From JASGCP01 sp965263285 (GTDB taxonomy: Bacteria; Bacteroidota; Bacteroidia; Chitinophagales; Chitinophagaceae): 64,000 bases of DNA. A program made the position numbers and the translations under genes. Shown here in pieces: positions 58,001-62,938 of this stretch. Numbering within the stretch: the stretch's first letter is position 1; the number at the start of each line of letters is the position of its first letter. The DNA lies in the NCBI GenBank assembly GCA_965263285.1, contig CBDHHD010000004.1, positions 434,001 through 498,000 on the forward strand, in the 5' to 3' direction. Under the pieces are notes generated by a model. That model was given only the letters and a program-made list of their open reading frames with translations. It was not told the origin of the DNA and made no database searches.

Positions 58001-58791
58001 TCATATACATGCTTATGAAATAAAATAGCAAAAAGAGTTAAATGGAATACATATTCAGTAGTATGATATTCTCTTACCAAATGCTTGATAGATCCTACAT
58101 ATTTAATAGGTACTGAGTAGTATCTAAATATCTTATCTTTTGTCTCTCCCTGCGAGGATGTTGAAGTCCCTTTTAAAAAATCTAAAGAAATCCCTTCTCC
58201 TCCTCCTATATTTCTTCGCCAAAAGTCTACCAATTTATCTCTATGTGTATCTAATAAACTTTTAGTCTTTCTTAAAAAAATTAAATTTTCTTGTTGCTGT
58301 ACCTCTAAAGAAACAGGATATTGAAAATGAGGGTTATTATAATAATGTGAAAGTAAGTCCACAATAGCATTGGTAGTCATTCCTCCACCTATAAAATGGT
58401 GAAAAACAAATAAAATACGATAAGAATCTACATCCGTTTTAATGACATATAATCTCAATAAGTTTTTTTGCCCAACAAGATTAAATGGTTGCTTAATAAG
58501 AAGTTTGATTTCTTCCAATACCAAAGGATGGTCTATATATACAACTGAATTAAACTTATCTAATATGTTGACCGAAAGTTCTGGATATTCTTTTGAAACA
58601 GACGATCTAAAAGGCAAAATATCCATCATCATTTTTTCCCAAGCAATATTTAATCTATCTCTATCTATCTGCCCTTGTAATTCTTGGATAAAAAACACAT
58701 TATAATATCCTTCTGCTACTAATTCCCACTCATAAAAAAACAATTCCTGATAAGGTGATAATGGAAGACTATTGCCTGAATCAAAATACAT
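43027..58791 (-). CDS. Hybrid NRPS-PKS megasynthase: C-A-T-E-Cy-A(Ox)-T-C-A-T-KS-AT-T-TE
   Basis: 5254 residues in one frame. C1 (1-440; HHFIGGG instead of HHxxxDG). A1 (about 460-980; binding-pocket residues read DVWHFSLIDK, a serine code). T1 (GGDSIR, about 1015). E (about 1045-1470; HHLIIDGVSW, ESHGRE, VVFNYLG). Cy (about 1500-1950; DLIILDAQS, TLFNRY). A2 (about 1985-2825; DLYNLSLIWK, a cysteine code) with a SagB/nitroreductase-like oxidase inserted at about 2450-2760 (YLYPSGGSAYPIECYV). T2 (GGHSIT, about 2877). C3 (FHHAILDGYS). A3 (about 3385-3910; DASAIAAVCK, aromatic-like). T3 (about 3930). KS (C4161 in TACSTGL, HGTATALGDP, ANIGHT). AT (S4621 in GHSLGE). T4 (about 4945). TE (S5099 in GSSMGG). 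The predicted product is D-Ser-thiazole-aromatic residue-C2. No MbtH, PPTase or exporter gene lies nearby. Confidence 0.95.
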   Translation of the reverse strand: MYFDSGNSLPLSPYQELFFYEWELVAEGYYNVFFIQELQGQIDRDRLNIAWEKMMMDILPFRSSVSKEYPELSVNILDKFNSVVYIDHPLVLEEIKLLIKQPFNLVGQKNLLRLYVIKTDVDSYRILFVFHHFIGGGMTTNAIVDLLSHYYNNPHFQYPVSLEVQQQENLIFLRKTKSLLDTHRDKLVDFWRRNIGGGEGISLDFLKGTSTSSQGETKDKIFRYYSVPIKYVGSIKHLVREYHTTEYVFHLTLFAILFHKHVYEPPEKLLLSIPYLINNKLYIQGVNTVLIPFTIKSTKTFLNILEDTHLFFKAISQSLIAGEDVLPAYTPTYLIMETAGIHKDSSLVGISKQPPLSKRVYHFNGMKLKEEKYPISESSIFSGHLHIRIQRVDEQQIHFFIDTEDIDINIELVDSFFQRYFKLLEDVLSDASKTIGEYNMITDKEYQYLVYDYNKTEREYPKDKTIHQLFEEQVARTPNNIAVVFDDKQLTYHELNNKANQLANYLYHNYNTKADDIICLLLERSEWMIIAILGVLKSGSAYCPISPEYPEERILFILRDTQPKCLITNCKLKIEHVQLPIVNLADEQFLKELYSLTINHLPLIINSHALAYIIYTSGTTGKPKGVMVEHQGVVNRIVWMQSKYPLNEEDRVLQKTNYSFDVSVWELLWANWVGATIVVLKQGLEKDATQLLSTIQERKITTIHFVPSALVAFLEYIVDKENCLASLKCLFCSGEALELRTVIKFKHLFPAVSIHNLYGPTEASIDVLSANCNNLDKETLVSIGKPIDNTVIYILDSDKRLLPMGAMGELYIGGDGVARGYLNRPELTAERFIKNHFQTEEEKQKNRNSRLYKTGDLVRMLPDGNIEYIGRNDFQVKIRGYRIELGEIEIRIQGFQDYRMIEQVVVLVNEKGDNKYLVGYFVAKEQVDVEELRSYLSKQLPEYMVPTGLVQIEQMPLTVNGKLDRKALLAIEYNLADSNEYKAPTNELEQQLLSIWEKLLGNNNIGVEDDFFRVGGDSIRSIQLSSQLRAHMGVDISVKDIFQYRTIAQLSEQISFNFREKDVVRETGRLEGEVGLLPIQKWFFEKDYPNPDYFNQAFEIKTELLNKEVLIQAIADLVDYHDAFRLSYKKDEAGNIIQYYDSTKPMTPVVFYNLTNYKDKVSQKRIWYNQGHQELDIWKGNLYKIFYMEDEEEKKAYIGMIFHHLIIDGVSWRILYDDLFLLYQGKSLGDKKTSYRQWANSLLEYGAQIDSSWDAIYKEWTIQWQEQNEEFTRWSDNEDNCFVTISLSKEETEQLIYQGNKPYHTEINDLLLYSLAASFRQVFGKSDLFITLESHGREEWKEEIRIGNTMGWFTTMHPVCLSVGEDISESIISIKERLHSIERNGLGYGIRWGYSNMPCVVFNYLGVIDGKDRQQPWSLKITDTGIWVDSKNVTVQENGLQIGSVVENGQFRFTMTGRLSKEKMGLWGQAWEMELKNMIQHLLKRNTVIYSPSDFKDIRSEVDVRRLIIEPNKEKRYDWFEMTDLQKAYLLGRLDNFEIGGISNTIYIRFCFSEIDIKELNRALNQLIVWQPALRTIFSMEILKQRYLRMEEIDVYTIEEINLETERYTEVHNEEIANRVFRKDYDAGKFPLFHFVAVRYNDIVVLHHSMDLIILDAQSRQSFWTILIQLYKNKDYQPAFSAISFKDYQDIVSQLRYSSWYERDKRYWEEKLSNMPGKPPLLGLEDTSWIKKAHFSEHTLFVDKSTWMSFCRKIESYRLSPAGVILALFGKVIGYYSGVAEFLITITLFNRYHVHKDVNQLWGDFTNTDFFHFLDVGGLFPTIERTSRRLLDDIEHQLYGGQNVQRDWIRAHVADIHKIVSPIVFTGVFNTTGWNDNIVDKEKYFPGEYIEKRYSMGQTSQAWIDLQAIGTEEGFSSKWLFVSELFSKEQIGQMNGQMIAWIEWLSKNDWKEKCVISPLSAFDRNCIFEYEERGRVLAPKIERSWLQEYEEKVIQNLSLRDRVSVIDSEQNRMYTHKEIWDLSKKIASILVSEDRTTVAILSEKGMLQVVSSLGIMQSGQAYIPLNIHWSVSRILEIMEESGTKVLLISKKEYEHKRQLQVSNIRLLIIEELLTKEWEKNIHLPIVLLSDIAYIIYTSGSTGKPKGVAISHENMINTLIAVNNRYKVTEKDSVLALSELSFDLSVYDIFGLLLVGGGIIFVNDEERQDPRHWLALIEKHKITLWNTVPQLAELLVDEARAREMRLDSIRLYLLSGDWLPLQLPDKIKRQSKDTQVISLGGATEGSIWSIWYEIGIVEGHWKSIPYGYPMPNQQIYILNHELIHSPVGVEGDIYIGGKGVAQGYWNNEEETKKQFVIHHELGRIYKTGDRGILHAEGWVEFRGRKDFQVKIRGYRVELEEIENKLNKLEGVKQSAVQLFKKNNSEVLVGFVVREQLITKGVDETFDKEVFKLEQRGIRKDLTDTITFNDNGIDEELYRLTKSYRNFGDRFVDASLIDTIIREAKQIKVKTKNVVDSLLTKDKIARVLTRLQGKSLSDKILPKYLYPSGGSAYPIECYVRVSESGIEGIERGVYYYHPFNNALQRVEDHSNNDQDSIELVVNWSAIKPLYGDFADKLVWIELGHILELLSTELNRLGIAFDIQIKQENRDESKMVLAEIVLGVDGNQIEQLTSELTAYYVSKRGNIYEGLIDLDKYSVFERAIEQAKILENGKGMIVVECDSRIDKACLVSQWIGSGIMIERVKQQLLQYDIGGCPLGSEFGENELYSMVIGYIANEEKTKGESKVAVDKLSKVINDNLGLPDYMSLQEIVFLDSMPLTANGKLDKSRLSDPEIEWQSYIAPVTKEEQEMVEIWSEILNIDKGKISIEGSFFNLGGHSITAIRLISKINSRFNFGLSFKDLFEYPTIRGLIKNSITLKQREQEGYYMPYQLIDSGVVISKEDYEDCYPAGMLQLGMFFEQEKLGHGTYLAFQIQYFSGKCNREKIESCLQTIINRHDILRTGYRMLEDGNIYAMVQKRVEVKSKLFFVTDSIEEVRKKEIALAFNREIAGLYRFYIIEQAEGFVLFFSFHHAILDGYSLNLFIRELVDLYQHDNDKLYEEEQSKLLYGEFIRNELSALKNEDTRLFWREYLAESILLTPQWNFSKSKGVSVVAERQQIEGLRLRQIEDIASKYSCTVEELLLLSYMTVLSLFFNELDITIGLEKHNRIEKEGGDRQLGLFVTILPFRYELRDKEALGTALSRLRDSVRKIVNHKQYPYNEIKQQLGGRDLFDIAYSYNDFSHFVGNEKIAHINEFLNEELGNITSILFICKVYKYSGGYGFVFSGHSNNIDQAYLSYFVRYYNSVLDQLCKEERVAFKLMDEDYQYLVYDYNKTERDYPKDKIIHQLFEEQVARTPNNIAVIFEDKKLTYQELNNKANQLAHYLHNNYNTKADDIICLLLERSEWMIISILGVLKSGAAYCPISPEYPEERILFILQDTQPKCLITNCTLEIENVQFPIVNVTDEQFLKELYSFTIHHLPLIISSHALAYLIYTSGTMGNPKGVMVEHGSVINLQMAQSRIWLVPIKENKIFRLLLYANYSFDAFVSELFVSICNGHTSYLISSDIQQDFYLLANYIQINNIEIATLPPAILQKDVFLSLDKMILAGESPNIDIIKRYYEQEIEVFNAYGPTEITVCATMHHYSMGDNNNNIGKPIDNKSIYVLNNNLQLLPIGSIGELYIGGDGLARGYLNRPELTAERFIKNPFQTEEEKKQNKNERIYKTGDLVRMLSDGNIEYIGRNDFQVKIRGYRIELGEIENRIQGFQIRIQGFQDFRMIEQAVVLVNEKGDNKYLVGYFVAKEQVDVEELRSYLSKQLPDYMVPTGLVQIEQMPLTVNGKLNKRYLLDIKYHTAKELIVPHTTIEKELRAIWAKILGIEEEDISISDSFFRLGGNSILMIRVLTNIKRQYPDVVVNMPDLFTYPTIVALSSFIEGEIKKKVERDTIQVYCRKQIEQEDIAVIAMSGEFSQVEDLEKLWEVLEKQQETAKRYTMEECESLGIPKSVYAHPDFVPISNAMGFSSAYWDALFFKQTPQTARWLHPNIRKLVEHAWLCLDSTGYTVGREKRNIGVYAGVSNDMNYMVDFLSREDKSTFWEFSSLHASAATQVSYMLNLRGVALTMQTACSTGLAVVDVARKELVHGYCDMAIAGVSRIDVQKCVGYMYSEGSIYSKDGYCKTFDEGSSGTIGGNGVGVVLLKRLSDAKRDGDKVLAIIKSSASNNDGSNKVSYTAPSVQGQSACIAEAHLYSKTILEDLDYIECHGTATALGDPIEVEGLYQAIEGVREIRKENHGVKKILLGSVKANIGHTDAVAGMAGLIKVLLMLQKEMIPGQPNFEKINPHIAIEKTCFEVSKHNRPWIRKEKGLRTAGVSSFGVGGTNVHLVVQESDQVKEECINMDDYQDTSVAYLFVMSAESTKSLDLYQEALQKYIVRVGDKSLRDMSYSLLERKEGFRYRRYIVASSVATLQQQLSLPLPTSKIQEKEVLPHFVFLFDGQGSWYPNAGYEWYRDNAVFRQAVDRCLEITQLYYDFDYREVLYPSYYYSSSKKREVKGMDYIHASIFILEYGIASVLKSDGIEASAIMGHSLGELIGAIWSGLWTLEDGLCLVIERSRLMEKMPAGVLLSVQGSKDVYVGYDKREKLELVLENSPASFVVLGDRIILEDFREYCKNKGVESRCIEVLGLVHSEKMRKTGQLFSEAIEKRKARQLSIRLMSCINGDWLSEKRAKSGVYWGDQMCSKVEFSKGIDRVLLEMPEAVFIEIGAGSGLCSFIQDTNAKAKVLSLLPSRLQREQGKEDVAKVFNRLEIWGMLWSLGVKVSWSELHLERVGEPKWVDVPVYCFDKQLYVMYEQEIVGLHADSSIDMLVKSREQGVLEEQRGCLSVEEEVKQVYQLVLGYEEISEVDSFSKMGGTSLRLIQLLTKIKNLGYEITMGELLRYDSIDKLSKYLEQEKERKIGDRDSSKDDNKHTVGSLYRGNILVLLREGSDKSKNIFFFHAVLGTVGGYMNIAQGISEEYNCYGIQNINVYGDQLIEVNKMEELVMIYLAEVLKVNPLAEKYYLAGSSMGGVLAYGVGSMLERMGKLVTVVTFDGWAYYKEAYHNRQQFDEVQGMQIEKYQKVLQELNNKEQIDHFLSCAWKLMTCLFGYQMPKTEQLDMIICKASIVEEDRGSEANRDKFCGWRDFCGGNIDNFEIEGATHYSILEVGQNKIIEILNAKIKE
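48235..48262. repeat. Four heptamers inside A3 of the NRPS
   Basis: TAATGGT, AAATGGT, GAATGGT and GAATGAA in tandem on the plus strand, within the coding sequence just before the TSGTMG motif. The same place in A1 has a sister array (56983-57010). Confidence 0.7.
56983..57010. repeat. Four heptamers inside A1 of the NRPS
   Basis: TAATGGT, AAATGGT, TAATGGT and TAATGAA in tandem on the plus strand, encoding the linker SLTINHLPLIINS before the TSGTTG motif. Loss of one unit would shift the frame; loss of three would not. Confidence 0.7.
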
Positions 58792-58859
58792 ACAAAAATT
58801 TGTTATAATAACTTGTTTATATTGTCAAATGCTAAAATAATATATATCTTTATAATTAG

Positions 58860-58983
58860 GCTAATTTTTTTTGAGGTGCTGGGTGTTTTTTTTAACAAAT
58901 GCGTGCAATGGGACTATGTAGTTATATTTTAATATTCATTCTATTGTATCTTTTTCTGTAACTACTCAGGTATATGTTCATAT
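58860..58983. repeat. Repeat-core left-end remnant cut by the IS481-type element
   Basis: GGCTAATTTTTTTTGAGGTG followed by CTGGGTG, then AACTACTCAGGTATATGTTC, matches the core's outer parts. It stops at the border of the insertion sequence at 58984. It lies 70-190 bases upstream of the NRPS-PKS start. I find no convincing TAnnTTTG promoter for that gene. Confidence 0.65.
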
Positions 58984-60140
58984 TTGTTTAGTTTCACAAC
59001 GTTGTTGATGGTTTTTCCAGCCCTTGTGGCGTAGTGGAGGCGTAGCCGAAACGGAGCCACAAGGGCTGGAATGTAAAAAATGACTATTTTTGTTTAATAA
59101 CAATATAAAAAATAAAATATGCCACAAATTTACCATTCCAATGCCAAGACAAATATAAGCATTCGCAAACAAATACAAAGCAATTCTTTTTTAACAAATA
59201 CCGAATTAGCTTCTCAATTTGCTATAGCGAAACAAACGATTTCAAAATGGCGAAATAGAGACTTTGTCTCTGATGTATCTAGTATCCCTAAAAATATTCA
59301 TTATGCTCTAAATGAAGTAGAAACTACATTAATTATATCTTTGAGAAAATCTACCTGGTTGCCTATAGATGAAATATTCGAAATATTAGCAGTAGAAAAC
59401 AAATCTATATCAAGAAGTTCTGTGTATAGGTGCTTATTACGAAATAATATAAATATAGTGCCCATAGCAGAAAAAGAAAAAGCTAAAAAGTTTAAAGCAT
59501 ACGAGCCAGGATATCTTCATTTCGATGTAACTTATATGCCAAAATTTAACAAGGTAGGTTCTTATCTATATGTAGCTATAGATAGAGCTACAAGAATATT
59601 GTATTATAAAGTATATGACAATAAAACAGCCCACAATACATATCTTTTTTTTGAAGAATGTATGCGTTTCTTCCCTTTTGCTATTACGTATATCTTAACA
59701 GATAATGGCCTTGAGTTTACCAATCGACTTATGAAAAACAAAAAAGGCAATTTGTGGTCTACCCCTTCTTTACTTGACATTAAGTGCAAAGAAAACAATA
59801 TTAAACATAGGTGTACTCAACCATCTACACCAAAAACGAATGGCATGGTAGAAAGAGTAAATGGAACCATTAAAAAAAATACTATCTTAAGGTATGAGTA
59901 TAATGATAGAATAGATTTAGAAAAGGATTTAGGTAAATTTATGATTTTCTATAATCTTCACAGACGACATGGTTCTTTAAAAAAAGAACTAAATGTAAAA
60001 ACACCTTTTGAAGCGCTAGAAAAGTGGTACCAACTAAAGCCTGAAATATTTTTACAAACTCCTTCAGAATTTAAAAATAAACTCCTAAATTCGCATGTAG
60101 AAACAGTCAATTTTCATCAACAACGTTGTGAAACATGACA
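58984..60140 (+). mobile_element. IS481-type insertion sequence, copy 2, intact, without target duplication
   Basis: 1157 bp with the same ends as copy 1. The left flank is CATAT and the right flank GTTAC, so there is no duplication. The left flank is repeat DNA and the right flank is the interior of a lipoprotein gene. This suggests a deletion or recombination between two copies. Confidence 0.88.
59119..60138 (+). CDS. IS481-type transposase, intact
   Basis: 339 residues. An N-terminal helix-turn-helix (about 20-50: LTNTELASQFAIAKQTISKW) is followed by an rve integrase core with catalytic D136 (HFDVTYMPK), D195 (LTDNGLEFT) and E245 (TNGMVERVNGT). The C-terminal HRRHGSLKKELNVKTPFEAL is typical of IS481/IS3-like enzymes. 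The coding sequence ends inside the right terminal repeat. It is the only complete transposase in the window and could act on both copies. Confidence 0.92.
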   Translation: MPQIYHSNAKTNISIRKQIQSNSFLTNTELASQFAIAKQTISKWRNRDFVSDVSSIPKNIHYALNEVETTLIISLRKSTWLPIDEIFEILAVENKSISRSSVYRCLLRNNINIVPIAEKEKAKKFKAYEPGYLHFDVTYMPKFNKVGSYLYVAIDRATRILYYKVYDNKTAHNTYLFFEECMRFFPFAITYILTDNGLEFTNRLMKNKKGNLWSTPSLLDIKCKENNIKHRCTQPSTPKTNGMVERVNGTIKKNTILRYEYNDRIDLEKDLGKFMIFYNLHRRHGSLKKELNVKTPFEALEKWYQLKPEIFLQTPSEFKNKLLNSHVETVNFHQQRCET

Positions 60141-61391
60141 GTTACCTACATTTTCATCATTAGTAGAAGAGCATTTGCTCGCCCACTGCGGAAAAGAAGA
60201 AGTATATAATAACGCTACTGTTGACTCTCCTTTAGGGATATTCCATTGAGTGCTAAGCATAATATCAAATTCTTTATTTGTTGTAGGGATGCATTGCATA
60301 GTGTAAGTGCCATTATCTGATATAGACATTGCATTAGGCAAGCCCTTTAATTGACTTTGCGATATAAAAGAATGGCTATAGTTAGCATGAATTGTAAGAG
60401 GAGAATGTATTTCATTTGCTTTTTTACTATTCCCTATTTGGTTGTCATCTATATCATACACAGTAGGAGGATTGCTACTATTACATATTTTAAAATCTTG
60501 TGGATTTTGTGGAGGCATCAGCTCGTACTGAGGAACTACGGCTACATTAGAAATATAGAAGTCGTTTTCTACATGAGTACCTGACAACTGATCTATTTGA
60601 GCTTGTAATGACGAGCTTCCTCCATATAGAAAATTATTTACATTTTCTTGATTACCCATTATCCATATATAAAATGGCCTTCTTATATGATCTAACGGAA
60701 TATGCGTGTTGTTATGATCGTAATAAGTTCCTGTAAATAAACTATAAAACTGCAATGCAACAACAGATAAGGTTGGCATTTCTCTTAACTTTTTACTAAA
60801 CAGTCCATTTATATTAATTCGTTGTTGTTTTATGTAATCCATAGCATCGTTATTTCTACCCGGCGAGAATATAAAATCAGAGCAAAGAATAGTAACTGTA
60901 TTTTTGTTCGTATTGTTAAGTACTGAAGATATAACAAAAGCAATATCTGTTGTATCTTTTCCACCAATACTTGCATTAAATACGGTAGGATTTAATTCTT
61001 TTGAAACAAAAGAACTAATATCATTTACATTTGCGTTTTGATATCTTCTATCAGTCTCACTATTAATATAATATAAATTTAGTTTATCAACATGAGGGTT
61101 ATTAACAGCTCCCGAAAGTAATGATTGAATAACAGGGGTAAAACCACTACTACTACCTTCTGTTACATATCCATTGATACTACCAGAATTTTCTTGATAG
61201 AAATTTACTATGAATTTAGTATTATTAGATTGTGAATTACTCGTAATAGGAGGGCACTTATACTCTTTATCTGCACAAGAAAAAAGTAAAATTAAAAGTA
61301 GTAAAAGAATAAAAAATGTGTGTGTATTAATTTTATGATTAGATTTTTTTTTAACACTACATTCGGTTAAATCTTTTTTTCTAATAATCAT
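60141..61391 (-). CDS. Lipoprotein with vWA-like signature, 3'-truncated by the IS481-type element
   Basis: About 416 native residues, after which six residues (HVSQRC) come from the insertion sequence. The N-terminus carries a basic stretch and a lipobox ending at C39 (LLLLLILLFSC). NFYQENSGSINGYVTEGSSS resembles the start of a von Willebrand A fold with a MIDAS-like N-S-G-S, and TVTILCSDFIFSPGRNND resembles the matching later strand. The region near residue 320 onward is beta-rich. I do not know the family. The natural C-terminus is lost, so function is uncertain. The frame closes at 60117 inside the element. Confidence 0.7.
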
Positions 61392-61453
61392 AAGTAAATA
61401 AAAACTACAAAGTTAAAAACAAAAAAACAAATAAAAAAATATTTTCTCCCCAA

Positions 61454-62143
61454 TCAATTAAGCACTAAGTTACGCCTCAAAATATTTCTTTGGTCAGGGG
61501 ATAAAATCTTATTTAAATTAGTCAGGCTAACGGCATAATCATCTAAATATCTAGATGAGCAATATTGCCGATTGTTTTTAAATAGATAGGCAACCACCTT
61601 ATGTGTTTTAAGAATTTGAATAATTTTAAACATTTGATATGGTACCACTACACCATCAAAACCAATTCTTTTTAAAACACCAATGCTCCCTATAATTACC
61701 TTAACAGAATCATATTGTTTGGCTAGGTTTCTTTCTTGTATCTCTAATTCCTTCCAGATTCCTCTATTTAAACCAGGGTCTTGTGGAACCATATTAGAAT
61801 AGTCAAAACAATCCGTCATACCTTCTAAGTCGCAAGTGTTGTCTTCTGCGGGCATATTATGACCTCTATCATAGCCTGATCTTGCATAGTCGCTTGATAA
61901 ATTTGTATAATTAGATAAAAGATAATCGGGAGTAAACTTATTTGTTCTTTTAAGTTTATTAATGCAATTAACCATGTCTTTTCTTAGTACATAGATATCA
62001 ATAATAGGAATCTTATAACTTTCTGAAAAGTAGGAAGTATAATATTTATGTTGTAGTCTAAGAACCTGGCTCTTTGCACTATTTCCTATACTTAGCAATA
62101 ATATAACGAGCACAATGCTAACAATTTTTTTATTTGCCACCAT
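61454..62143 (-). CDS. Secreted DNA/RNA non-specific endonuclease (NUC family)
   Basis: A 229-residue protein with a signal peptide (IVSIVLVILLLSIGNSAKSQ). The NUC/endonuclease G motif is YDRGHNMPAEDNTCD, with DRGH supplying the catalytic histidine. FDYSNMVPQDPGLNRGIWKELE follows, whose asparagine coordinates magnesium. Family members degrade DNA and RNA without sequence preference. Export suggests nutrient scavenging, biofilm DNA degradation or use as a toxin; no immunity protein is evident. A decayed type-2 B end lies upstream and may supply the promoter. Confidence 0.88.
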   Translation of the reverse strand: MVANKKIVSIVLVILLLSIGNSAKSQVLRLQHKYYTSYFSESYKIPIIDIYVLRKDMVNCINKLKRTNKFTPDYLLSNYTNLSSDYARSGYDRGHNMPAEDNTCDLEGMTDCFDYSNMVPQDPGLNRGIWKELEIQERNLAKQYDSVKVIIGSIGVLKRIGFDGVVVPYQMFKIIQILKTHKVVAYLFKNNRQYCSSRYLDDYAVSLTNLNKILSPDQRNILRRNLVLN

Positions 62144-62201
62144 ATTTCATAATGTTATTGAATGAGATTGGGCACTACTAAATCCTATAAGATAAATTGC
62201 A

Positions 62202-62233
62202 TAAAGATACAAAATAAAATGCATATTTCCAAA
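62202..62233 (-). promoter_or_regulatory. Decayed type-2 B end with outward promoter, upstream of the nuclease
   Basis: On the minus strand TTTG (62230-62233), 20 bases and TATCTTTA (62202-62209) align base for base with the promoter at 16761-16792. The last G of the -7 box is lost. The stretch GATACAAAATAAAATGCATA is shared with other B ends. The start codon at 62143 is about 60 bases downstream. Confidence 0.5.
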
Positions 62234-62271
62234 AAATAATTTTCTTTTTTTACGGCTTTTTAAAAATTTAT

Positions 62272-62279
62272 TATTTTTG
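62272..62279 (+). promoter_or_regulatory. Bacteroidota -7 box (TATTTTTG) of the DUF805 operon
   Basis: TATTTTTG fits TAnnTTTG and stands 33 bases before the ATG at 62313. An in-frame TTG at 62277 overlaps the box and is therefore not the start. Confidence 0.55.
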
Positions 62280-62312
62280 TGTTTTTTGGCTAAACAAGTT
62301 ATTATACAAATT

Positions 62313-62924
62313 ATGTTCAAAAATCCATTTTCATTTGATGGTCGTATTAGAAGAACTGAATTTGGATTAAGTTGGATTTTTTTTGTTATAACATATGCAA
62401 TAATTAAATTTGCCACAACAAACAATAAACTACCTTTTTTAATTGTAGGTTATATTCCTTTATGTTGGTTCTTATGGGCACAAGGTGCAAAGCGATGTCA
62501 TGATCTTAACCATAATGGATGGTGGCAATTAATTCCTTTTTATGGCTTCTGGTTATTATTTCAAAAGGGAGTTAATGAAGCAAATCAATATGGAGAAAAT
62601 CCTAATAGTACTACAAGTAGTCAAGTCAATCAAACATTCAATCCCCCAATAAACTCACAAATGGATTATCAAAGTGTGCACAACAACCAAAATATAAATT
62701 ACAATTCAAATAAAAATAGCCAAAATGCAGGTGCCTACAAAAATGGCGAATTATATATCAATAATAATCAAAATAATCAAATAACACCAAGTCCGCCAAT
62801 AAAATCACAAATGGGTTATCAAAATAATTATCAAGGCGGACATAACAATCCAAATGCAAATGGTAACTCGATTAAAAATAACCAAGATGCAAATGGATAC
62901 GAAAATGGTGAATTATATAAATAA
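62313..62924 (+). CDS. DUF805 membrane protein with a long Asn/Gln-rich tail
   Basis: A 203-residue protein starting MFKNPFSFDGRIRRTEFGLS. The first ~95 residues are a DUF805 domain: the FxGRIRRTEF motif, three membrane helices and AQGAKRCHDLNHNGWWQLIP. The last ~100 residues are low complexity, rich in N, Q, S, G and Y, with a doubled phrase (PPINSQMDYQS / PPIKSQMGYQN and YKNGELYIN / YENGELYK). DUF805 proteins often precede signalling or secretion modules; their role is unknown. It begins a run of at least three same-strand genes. Confidence 0.82.
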   Translation: MFKNPFSFDGRIRRTEFGLSWIFFVITYAIIKFATTNNKLPFLIVGYIPLCWFLWAQGAKRCHDLNHNGWWQLIPFYGFWLLFQKGVNEANQYGENPNSTTSSQVNQTFNPPINSQMDYQSVHNNQNINYNSNKNSQNAGAYKNGELYINNNQNNQITPSPPIKSQMGYQNNYQGGHNNPNANGNSIKNNQDANGYENGELYK

Positions 62925-62938
62925 AGAAAGTAAATTTT

